Source: Streptosporangium subroseum (lineage in GTDB: Bacteria > Actinomycetota > Actinomycetes > Streptosporangiales > Streptosporangiaceae). Taken from it: 64,000 nucleotides of DNA. Positions 57,844 through 64,000 of the stretch are shown one piece after another. Under the pieces are notes generated by a model that was not told where the DNA came from, searched no databases, and was given only the letters and a program-made list of their open reading frames with translations. The first letter of the stretch is position 1, and each line of letters starts with the position of its first letter. A program made the translations under genes and the position numbers. The stretch covers positions 186,001 through 250,000 of the forward strand of contig NZ_FZOD01000007.1 in NCBI RefSeq assembly GCF_900188345.1, written 5' to 3'.

Positions 57844-58473
57844 TCAGGGCCGGTACGGCGAGCCGACCCAGCGCAGACCCTGTACGGCGATGTCCAGGGC
57901 CTGTCGCGCCGCGGCCCACACCTGGTCCGGCGGGTCACCACGGTCCAGGAGTGCCATCGCCGTGATCGTCGGGGCACCGAGGAGGGCGCCGACGAGGGCG
58001 AAGGCCTCGATGAGGTCGAGCTCCTCCGGGTGCGCCCGATGCAGCGCCTCGGCGAGCCGGCGCTGGCTGTTGACCAGCACGTGCAGCGTGCGCGCCTGAA
58101 GCGCGGGAACCGACATGATCAGATGCACGCGCGCCGCGGTCAGTCCCATGGCCTCGTCGTCCGGCGCGGCGGCCCAGTCCAGGGAGTTCTCGACCACGCG
58201 CAGCATGAGCTCGGCCACCGTCTCCCCCGGGCGCCGCTCGGCGAGCATGGCGAGTGCCCTGTCGAGGCGCGCCTGGGAGTCAAAGAAGATCACGTCTTCC
58301 TTGGTCGCGAAGTAACTGAAGAACGTCCGGGGCGAGATGTCCACGGCCGCGGCGATCTCCGCCAGGGTCGTCTCCTCGTAACCCTTCTCCACGAAGAGCC
58401 CCAGGGCCGCCTCGATCAGCGCGCGACGGGTACGTAACTTCTTGCGTTCCCGCAATCCCGGGCTTTCGGCCAT
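57844..58473 (-). CDS. TetR-family repressor
   Basis: A 209-residue TetR-type regulator. The N-terminal helix-turn-helix (about residues 10-60) has RRALIEAALGLFVEKGYEETTLAEIAAAVDISPRTFFSYFATKED (cited in part), and the remainder is a helical ligand-binding domain. It is divergent from a P450-ferredoxin operon with a 106-nt gap that contains a palindrome, so it probably represses these genes. The effector is unknown. Confidence 0.9.
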   Translation of the reverse strand: MAESPGLRERKKLRTRRALIEAALGLFVEKGYEETTLAEIAAAVDISPRTFFSYFATKEDVIFFDSQARLDRALAMLAERRPGETVAELMLRVVENSLDWAAAPDDEAMGLTAARVHLIMSVPALQARTLHVLVNSQRRLAEALHRAHPEELDLIEAFALVGALLGAPTITAMALLDRGDPPDQVWAAARQALDIAVQGLRWVGSPYRP

Positions 58474-58502
58474 GAAACTACGTTACTGCATCCAATGATT
58501 TT

Positions 58503-58517
58503 TTGCATCGGTTGCAA
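58503..58517. promoter_or_regulatory. Candidate TetR operator upstream of P450 operon
   Basis: TTGCA-N5-TGCAA (58503-58517) is a perfect palindrome; TGCATC is repeated in direct orientation on either side of it. It lies 29 nt from the TetR start and about 62 nt from the P450 start. Confidence 0.5.
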
Positions 58518-58579
58518 TTTTCTGTCAGAAGTTGTTATGTGGAGTCAATAAGCTCGTCGACTCGCAAGGAGAGACGTTC

Positions 58580-59776
58580 ATGACGGAATCCGCAGCCGGC
58601 TCGGTGACGTTCCCGACCGCGCGTGAGAGCCGCTTCGACCCGCCCGCGGTGCTGGTGCGATCGGCGCAGGAGAACCCGATCCGTCCGATGACCTACGCGG
58701 ACGGCCACGAGGGATGGCTGGTCACCGGCTTCGCCCTGGCCCGCGCCGTGCTCGCCGACCTCCGGTTCAGCAACCTGCCGGACCTCGCGCACTCGCCGAT
58801 CTCCACGCAGATGGGCGAGCGGCGGAGGAAGCGGCGGCCCGGGTTCTTCCTGGGGATGGATCCGCCGGAGCACACCCGGTACCGGCGGCTGCTGACCGGC
58901 CAGTTCACCGTGCGCCGGATGAAGCGGCTGGAGCCCTGGATCGAGACGATCACCGCCGAACGGCTGGACGCGATGGAGCTTGAGGGGCCGCCCACCGACC
59001 TGGTCCGGTCCTTCGCCCTGCCCATCCCCTCGCTTGTCATCTGCGAACTGCTCGGCGTGCCCTACTCCGACCGTGACCGGTTCCAGCGAGACTCCAGGAC
59101 GCTGCTCCGCCTGGACTCCACGGTCGAGGAGGCGGAGGCGGCGATCAACGACCTGACGGACTACCTGCGCGACCTCGTACGGCACAAGCGCGCCAGGCCG
59201 GCGGACGACCTGATCAGCGGCATGCTGGAGGGCGGGGAGCTGAACGACGAGGAGATGGCCGGCATCTCGGTGCTGCTCCTGGTCGCCGGACACGAGACGA
59301 CCGCGAACATGATCGCTCTCGGCACCTTCGCCCTGCTGTCCAATCCCTCGCAGCTGGCGGCGGTGCGCGATGACCCGTCGGTGACCGACAGCACCGTCGA
59401 GGAGCTCCTGCGCTACCTCACCATCGTCCACCTCGGCCCGATCCGCTGCGCGCTGGAGGACGTCGAGCTCGGCGGCCAGCTGATCAGGGCCGGCCAGTCG
59501 GTGACGATCTCGCTGTCCGCCGCCAACCGCGACGGCGAGCGCTTCGAGGACCCCGGGACGCTCGACGTGACCCGGCCGCCGTCGGGCCATCTCTCCTTCG
59601 GCCACGGCGTGCACCAGTGCCTGGGCCAGCAGCTCGCCCGGACCGAGATGAGCGTCGCCTACCCGGCACTGCTGAGGCGCTTCCCGAACCTGAGCCTCGC
59701 CATACCGCCCGAGGAGGTTCCGATGCGGACCAACATGGCCATCTACGGGGTCGACCGTTTGCCGGTTACCTGGTAA
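58580..59776 (+). CDS. Cytochrome P450
   Basis: A 398-residue soluble class I P450. The I-helix oxygen-binding motif AGHETT is at about residue 235, the ExxR motif EELLR at about 274, and the haem loop FGHGVHQCLG with axial Cys347 near the end. It resembles CYP105/107-type bacterial monooxygenases. ATG 58580 has AAGGAGA 8-9 nt upstream. A 3Fe-4S ferredoxin gene follows by 32 nt, the cognate electron donor. The divergent TetR probably represses both; the substrate is unknown. Confidence 0.93.
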   Translation: MTESAAGSVTFPTARESRFDPPAVLVRSAQENPIRPMTYADGHEGWLVTGFALARAVLADLRFSNLPDLAHSPISTQMGERRRKRRPGFFLGMDPPEHTRYRRLLTGQFTVRRMKRLEPWIETITAERLDAMELEGPPTDLVRSFALPIPSLVICELLGVPYSDRDRFQRDSRTLLRLDSTVEEAEAAINDLTDYLRDLVRHKRARPADDLISGMLEGGELNDEEMAGISVLLLVAGHETTANMIALGTFALLSNPSQLAAVRDDPSVTDSTVEELLRYLTIVHLGPIRCALEDVELGGQLIRAGQSVTISLSAANRDGERFEDPGTLDVTRPPSGHLSFGHGVHQCLGQQLARTEMSVAYPALLRRFPNLSLAIPPEEVPMRTNMAIYGVDRLPVTW

Positions 59777-59808
59777 AACCGGTCACCTGGCAAAAGGGGG
59801 AGATTTCC

Positions 59809-60000
59809 ATGAAGATCAAGGCAGACACCGAAATCTGCATCGGCGCCGGAATGTGCGTGCTCACCGCGCCGGAGGTGTTCGACCAGAGCGAGGACGACGG
59901 CACCGTGGTGCTGCTCGACCCCGACCCGCCCGCCGCGCAGGAGGCGGCGGTCCGTCGCGCCGTACAGCTGTGCCCGTCGGGCGCTCTGTCCAACTCCTGA
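59809..60000 (+). CDS. 3Fe-4S ferredoxin, P450 partner
   Basis: A 63-residue ferredoxin with Cys10, Cys16 and Cys55 (CIGAGMC ... LCPSGAL), where the second Cys of the usual 4Fe-4S set is Ala13 in position, giving a 3Fe-4S cluster as in P450-associated actinobacterial ferredoxins. GGGGGAG precedes the ATG. It transfers electrons to the upstream P450 via a ferredoxin reductase encoded elsewhere. Confidence 0.9.
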   Translation: MKIKADTEICIGAGMCVLTAPEVFDQSEDDGTVVLLDPDPPAAQEAAVRRAVQLCPSGALSNS

Positions 60001-60026
60001 GGCCGGGCCGGCACGGTGCGTCGCCT

Positions 60027-60953
60027 CTACTCCTGGACGACCGCCGCGGCTTGGAAGCGTGCCGCGTCCTGTCCCGGCGGTGATCCGAACATGCGCCGAT
60101 ACTCGCGGCTGAACTGCGACGGACTGTCGTAACCGACGGCGTAGCCGATCGCGGCCACATCGTGCGGCGCTGCGATGAGCTGGATGCGGGCCTTTTGGAG
60201 CCGGAGCTGTTTCTGGTACTGCAGCGGACTCATGGCGGTCACCGCGCGGAAGTGCCGGTTGAGCGAGGAGACGCTGACGCCGACATCGTCGGCCAGGTCG
60301 TCGATGCGAATCACCCGGTCGTAGCGGGTCTTGATCCACCCGATCGCGCGGGCGACGAGGGCCAGGCGGCTGTCGGTCAGGCCGATCTGCCTGACCAGGG
60401 CCGCCTGGGGTCCGTTCAGCAGCCGCCAGTGAATCTCGCGCCGCACACCGTGTGCCAGCACCGGGACGTCACGGGGTTCGTCGAGGAGACGCAGCAGCCG
60501 GACGACGGCGTCGAGCAGCCTGTCGTCGGCGTCGCTGGTCGCGATACCCGGTCCGTCGTGCGGACGGCCGACGGTGGGGCCGGCTTCCAGCAGCAGTTGC
60601 GCGATGAGCGCGGGCTGGAGCGGAAGCCCGAACGCGAGGAACGGCTCGGTGGGCGTGGCATGGGTGATCTGTGAGGTCAGGGGAAGGTCGACGGTCACGA
60701 CGAGGTACTGGCCCGCGTGGTAGTCGAAGATGTGGTCACCGAGGGCCGAGCGCTTCGCTCCCTGGGCGACCAGGGCGAACACGGGCTCGGTGATCGCGCC
60801 CAGCGGTTCGGTCACGTGCCCGGTGGAGAACACGTGCATTCCCTCGATCCACAACGGACGCGGGCTGCCCGCGGCCAGTCGCGCGATCCTGCCGCGCAGT
60901 TCGTCCAGGTGACGCATCACGCCAGTGAACCATGGACGCGTGCGGTCCAACAT
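60027..60953 (-). CDS. AraC-family regulator
   Basis: A 308-residue regulator with an AraC_N-type cupin domain (about 35-190, GAITEPVFALVAQGAKR, HAGQYLVVTVDLPLT) and a C-terminal double helix-turn-helix (about 210-300, IDDLADDVGVSVSSLNRHFRAVTAMSPLQYQKQLRL cited in part, VGYDSPSQFSREYRRMFG). It is divergent from an aldo-keto reductase gene, with a 9+3+9 perfect palindrome between them, so it likely controls that operon. Confidence 0.88.
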   Translation of the reverse strand: MLDRTRPWFTGVMRHLDELRGRIARLAAGSPRPLWIEGMHVFSTGHVTEPLGAITEPVFALVAQGAKRSALGDHIFDYHAGQYLVVTVDLPLTSQITHATPTEPFLAFGLPLQPALIAQLLLEAGPTVGRPHDGPGIATSDADDRLLDAVVRLLRLLDEPRDVPVLAHGVRREIHWRLLNGPQAALVRQIGLTDSRLALVARAIGWIKTRYDRVIRIDDLADDVGVSVSSLNRHFRAVTAMSPLQYQKQLRLQKARIQLIAAPHDVAAIGYAVGYDSPSQFSREYRRMFGSPPGQDAARFQAAAVVQE

Positions 60954-60970
60954 GATCCGGCCAAAGTTGA

Positions 60971-60991
60971 GCGGATCGTGTAACGATCCGC
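60971..60991. promoter_or_regulatory. Perfect 21-bp palindrome between AraC and aldo-keto reductase genes
   Basis: GCGGATCGT (60971-60979), spacer GTA, ACGATCCGC (60983-60991): two exact 9-bp arms. It lies 18 nt upstream of the AraC start on the minus strand and is the strongest dyad in the window; a dimeric regulator site is likely. Confidence 0.55.
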
Positions 60992-61093
60992 ACGCATCGG
61001 TCTAGGAGTTCACGGCGCATCGGGCGAGAGTGGAGGAGCCCGGGGAGACCTCCTCCGCGGCGTCTCCAACATCTACCAACGGGGAGTTCCACG

Positions 61094-62176
61094 ATGGCGC
61101 TCGATTCCTACGTCACGCTCGGCCGCTCGGGACTGCGCGTCAGCCCGTTCACGCTGGGCGCGATGACCTTCGGCGAAGATCACGGTTGGGGCAGCAGCCC
61201 AGAGGAGTCCAGGAACATCCTCGGGGCCTATCTGGACCGGGGCGGCAACTCGATCGACACGGCCAACATCTACACCAACGGCCACTCCGAGAAGATCATC
61301 GGAGACTACTTCGCCGGCCGGCACGCGCTGCGTGATCGGGTCGTCATCGGCACGAAGTTCTTCGGCAACCTCTACGAGAACGACCCCAACGGCGGCGGAC
61401 CCGGCCGTAAGGCGATCGTGCAACAGCTGGAGAACTCGCTGCGGCGTCTGCGGACCGACTACGTCGACATCTACTGGCTGCACAATTTCGACCCGGCGAC
61501 GCCGGCCGAGGAGACCCTCCGCGCACTGGACGACCTGGTCAGCGGCGGCAAGGTCCGCTACGTCGGATTCTCCGACGTACCGGCATGGGCGACGGCCGAG
61601 GCGGCCACCGTCGCGCGCCTGCGCGGATGGACTCCGATCATCGCGCTTCAGCTGGAATACTCCCTGCTCGAGCGGACCTCGGAAGGAGAGCTGATCCCGA
61701 TGGCCCAGGCCCTGGGCATGGGCGTGATGCCGTGGGGGCCGCTGAAGAGCGGATTCTTGTCGGGCAAATACTCCAGCGCCGCCACCGGCCCGGTCGACAC
61801 CACCCGCACCCAGCTGGTCGGCGCCCCGAGCGAGGCCGACTACGTCGTGATCGACGCCCTCAACGGCGTCGCTCGCGAGGTGGGCGCCAGTCCCGCCGCG
61901 GTGGCCCTGTCCTGGGTCCAGGGCCGTCCCGGAATCACCTCCACCCTGATCGGCGCGCGCCGCATGGACCAGTTCGAGGCCAACCTGCACGCCCTGGACG
62001 TGGTGCTCACCGATGCCCAGCGCGCCGCACTGGACGAGGTGTCGGCTCCCGCGCTGAACTTCCCGGCCCACAACAACAGGACGATGGCACCCATGCTCCA
62101 GTTCGCCGGCGCCACCGTGGACGGGGTCCCGTCGATCGTGTCCCCGCTGCTGCGGGCCGGCGACGCCCGCTACTGA
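61094..62176 (+). CDS. Aldo/keto reductase
   Basis: A 360-residue (beta/alpha)8 NADPH-dependent oxidoreductase. The catalytic tetrad is Asp55 and Tyr60 in DTANIY, Lys88 in IGTKFF and His130 in YWLHNFD. The C-terminal part has the coenzyme-binding STLIGARRMDQF loop typical of the family. The substrate is unknown. It is divergent from the AraC gene and followed by a truncated SDR. GGGGAGTTCCACG precedes the ATG. Confidence 0.9.
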   Translation: MALDSYVTLGRSGLRVSPFTLGAMTFGEDHGWGSSPEESRNILGAYLDRGGNSIDTANIYTNGHSEKIIGDYFAGRHALRDRVVIGTKFFGNLYENDPNGGGPGRKAIVQQLENSLRRLRTDYVDIYWLHNFDPATPAEETLRALDDLVSGGKVRYVGFSDVPAWATAEAATVARLRGWTPIIALQLEYSLLERTSEGELIPMAQALGMGVMPWGPLKSGFLSGKYSSAATGPVDTTRTQLVGAPSEADYVVIDALNGVAREVGASPAAVALSWVQGRPGITSTLIGARRMDQFEANLHALDVVLTDAQRAALDEVSAPALNFPAHNNRTMAPMLQFAGATVDGVPSIVSPLLRAGDARY

Positions 62177-62221
62177 GCACCACACCCCGCATACGACACG
62201 GAACGAATGGAAGAGATCGAG

Positions 62222-62380
62222 ATGACGCGGCGGTTCGCGGGCAGGACCGCGCTCGTCACCGGAGGCGGACCCGGCGTCGGGCGCGCGACGGCCCCGCTAG
62301 AACCTGTGATCGGCGATCACTCCGGCGGTCGCCCGCCAGATCGGCGAGGCCCGGTCGATGACATCGAAGTGATCACCTGA
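62222..62380 (+). pseudogene. Truncated SDR gene (N-terminal Rossmann motif only)
   Basis: An ATG with a GGAAGAG site opens a frame starting MTRRFAGRTALVTGGGPGVG: the beginning of a short-chain dehydrogenase with the TGGGPGVG cofactor motif. After about 24 residues the homology stops at 62296, exactly where the 3' end of the opposite-strand hydrolase begins, and the frame ends after 52 codons. It is a 5' remnant, most simply the scar of a deletion or of insertion of the GntR/hydrolase pair. Confidence 0.65.
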
Positions 62381-63394
62381 CATTTCCAGATAAATCACTT
62401 CATCGCCTGAATCCTGGGCCGCCCGGGCGTAGCGTCGGCCCAGGTCGACCAGGTCGAGGTCGTCGCCCCCGCCCTGCACGATGAGCTGGGACACCCCGAG
62501 GGGAAGGCGCTCCAGCGGGCTGGAGCTCCGGTAGACCTCGGGCACCTCGGCCGCCGATCCGCCGAGGGCGGCGGCGACCGCGCCGGAGCTCAGGTGCCTG
62601 CGGTCGCCCTCCACCAGGTCGAGCACTCCGGCCAGCGAGACGACGAGGGTGACCCGGGGATCGTCGGCGGCGGCGCGGAGGACGAGCTGCCCGCCGGCCG
62701 AGTGACCGATCGCCACGACCGGGCCGGACGCGCCCCGCGCCGCCAGGGCGACCCCCTTGGCGACGTCCTCGGTGGTCGCGTCCCATCCGTGCAGGTCGGC
62801 GCGTCGGTATTCGAGATTCCAGGCGGCGAACCCCCGCTCGGCCAGGTCGATGCTGAGCGCGTCCATCAGGTCCGCGGCCCAGATCGAGCGCCAGAAACCG
62901 CCGTGCACCAGCACCGCGACGGGCATCGTCTCGGCGGCGTCGTGCGGCAGCCGTACCTCCGCCCACTGGTCGGGGTGATCACCGTAGGCGACCCGCTTCG
63001 CGGGCCGGCGCAGCCGGTGTACGGCATGCCTGATCGCCCAGGTCAGTCCCCAGATCCCTCGCCCGTGGATGTGGGTGGCCGACGTTGCGTCCCCGGTCTC
63101 CCCAGCGACCCCGAGCGGGGCGGGCGGGGCATCGGACTTGGTCAGGTCGAGCCAGACGGCGCGGGAGTGCCCGTGGAACAGGCTCCGGATCTCTGCCTCC
63201 GGACCGGGAACGACGACCACGGCACCGGGGAACTCCAGGGCGGCCTGCAGGCCGGACACGTCGGGGACCGCTGACACCTTCCCGCTGACGCCAAGAGCCT
63301 CGAACTCGCGGTCGGCCACCTCGGTGAGCAGTCGCAGATCAGCGACCAGACCGGGGCCGGTGACCACGAGCACATTTGGAATGGGGGAGATCAT
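62297..63394 (-). CDS. Alpha/beta hydrolase (arylformamidase-like) with dehydroquinase-like N-terminus
   Basis: A 365-residue two-part protein. The N-terminal ~140 residues (NVLVVTGPGLVADLRLL ... HIHGRGIWGLTWAIRH) resemble type II dehydroquinate dehydratase, but without a convincing active site. The C-terminal domain is an alpha/beta hydrolase with oxyanion HGGFWR, nucleophile elbow GHSAGG, and the Asp/His end including GDHFDVID. The HGGxW pattern is typical of kynurenine formamidase-type hydrolases. ATG 63394 has GAGGAGAA 7 nt upstream and is preferred over an in-frame ATG at 63421. It follows the GntR gene by 2 nt from the longer start, so both are coupled. Confidence 0.72.
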   Translation of the reverse strand: MISPIPNVLVVTGPGLVADLRLLTEVADREFEALGVSGKVSAVPDVSGLQAALEFPGAVVVVPGPEAEIRSLFHGHSRAVWLDLTKSDAPPAPLGVAGETGDATSATHIHGRGIWGLTWAIRHAVHRLRRPAKRVAYGDHPDQWAEVRLPHDAAETMPVAVLVHGGFWRSIWAADLMDALSIDLAERGFAAWNLEYRRADLHGWDATTEDVAKGVALAARGASGPVVAIGHSAGGQLVLRAAADDPRVTLVVSLAGVLDLVEGDRRHLSSGAVAAALGGSAAEVPEVYRSSSPLERLPLGVSQLIVQGGGDDLDLVDLGRRYARAAQDSGDEVIYLEMSGDHFDVIDRASPIWRATAGVIADHRF

Positions 63395-63423
63395 CCGCTT
63401 ATTCTCCTCTATTCCACTCATGA

Positions 63424-64000
63424 TTACGGCTCCGGTATGTATGCCTTTACCAGGAGTTCCTCGGCATCGTCTAGATAGGACTCCAGCTCCCGCTCGGCCT
63501 CGGCCGCGTGACCGGCCCGCATGAGCTCGAGCAGTCGCAGATTCCGGGCCACAAAAGGCTCATGGAACGCGCGCGGGTTCTTCATGACGTGGAAGACCAG
63601 ACGGAGCTCGGCCAGGAGCTGGCGCATCGTCTCGTCCAGGCGGGCGCTGCCGTTCAGGGCCGCGAGCATCTGGTGGAAGCGGATGTTGGCGGTCCCCACG
63701 TCCTGCCACCGGCCTTCGGCCGCGGCCCTGGTCGCCTCCTCCACGGCCTCCCCGATGAGGGCCAGGGCCTGAGGCCCGGCGTTCCCGCTGTGCCGTACGG
63801 CGGCGCACTCGATCACCCGGCGCACCCTGTAGACGTCGGCGACGTCCTCGACCGACAGCACGCGCACGAACACGCCCCGATTGAGCCGATGCTCCAGCAG
63901 TCGCTCGTGCCCGAGCAGCCGGAAGGCCTCGCGCAGGGTGTTGCGGGAGACCCCCAGGGCCACCCCGATGGTCTCCTCCGACAGGCGCTGGCCCGGGACG
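63424..64000 (-). CDS. GntR-family (FCD domain) regulator, 5' end outside window
   Basis: The frame is open to the window end; about 192 residues are visible. The partial N-terminal winged helix shows PGQRLSEETIGVALGVSRNTLREAFRLL, followed by the helical FCD ligand domain (about 150 residues, with RFHQMLAALNGSARL and a His in MKNPRAFHEPF). FCD members respond to small organic acids. It directly precedes the hydrolase, with the stop 2 nt before an upstream ATG of that gene, so it probably regulates it. Confidence 0.85.
   Translation of the reverse strand, partial: VPGQRLSEETIGVALGVSRNTLREAFRLLGHERLLEHRLNRGVFVRVLSVEDVADVYRVRRVIECAAVRHSGNAGPQALALIGEAVEEATRAAAEGRWQDVGTANIRFHQMLAALNGSARLDETMRQLLAELRLVFHVMKNPRAFHEPFVARNLRLLELMRAGHAAEAERELESYLDDAEELLVKAYIPEP

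Overview
The window looks like chromosomal DNA of a high-G+C, developmentally complex actinomycete, probably of the Streptosporangiales/Streptomycetales type. The evidence is very G+C-rich coding sequence, many GTG starts, start/stop overlaps of the ATGA type, SARP and AfsR-like regulators, an actinobacterial LamG/RHS surface-protein pair, an ECF42 sigma factor and a Pls/PosA-type synthetase. The genus cannot be fixed from sequence reading alone. No rRNA, tRNA, CRISPR array, transposase or phage gene was recognised.

Layout. 1-10.6 kb (minus strand): a LamG-domain secreted protein, a giant RHS protein with a C-terminal HExxH (metalloprotease-like) toxin tip, and a small lipoprotein that is the best candidate immunity gene. 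11-18.6 kb: small accessory genes, including an SRPBCC fragment, a RibD-like reductase + YCII + ECF42 sigma operon, a decayed toxin-antitoxin pair, a cupin, membrane and prenyltransferase-like proteins and a DUF885 peptidase. 18.9-24 kb: a regulatory block with a large AfsR-type regulator, a tiny exported peptide, a transthyretin-like protein with lost catalytic residues and a small SARP.

25.0-37.5 kb: the centrepiece. Eleven minus-strand genes are packed into one operon, mostly by ATGA overlaps: amine N-hydroxylase, cupin, methionyl-tRNA-synthetase-like protein, ATP-grasp ligase, DDAH/arginine-deiminase-like enzyme, NAGS-like protein, a signal-less oligopeptide-binding protein, antiporter, second ATP-grasp ligase, MFS exporter and DAO-type flavoenzyme. 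N-hydroxylase + cupin + MetRS-like + DAO flavoenzyme is the set known to make N-N bonds (hydrazinoacetate) from N6-hydroxylysine and glycine. In described systems cupin and MetRS are one fused protein; here they are two overlapping genes in the same order. Two ATP-grasp ligases suggest that the hydrazine building block ends up in a small peptide. A second tiny exported peptide, a small unknown protein and a TrmB/LuxR-type regulator lie immediately upstream.

38-64 kb: a methyltransferase-like membrane protein, a Pls/PosA-family NRPS-like protein with its M1 peptidase, a DUF5615-type toxin-antitoxin pair, DUF899, NADAR, SDR, an Imm49 orphan immunity protein, a Nei-like glycosylase, a DapA-family aldolase with a divergent LysR, tryptophan 2,3-dioxygenase with a divergent AsnC, a sigma factor/membrane protein pair, a TetR-controlled P450-ferredoxin pair, AraC/aldo-keto reductase with a truncated SDR, and a GntR/hydrolase pair cut by the window end.

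A recurrent oddity is short direct-repeat arrays (24, 36, 38, 54 and 75 bp periods) between genes. Similar repeat insertions lie inside the adenylation domain of the Pls/PosA protein and inside the effector domain of the LysR regulator.
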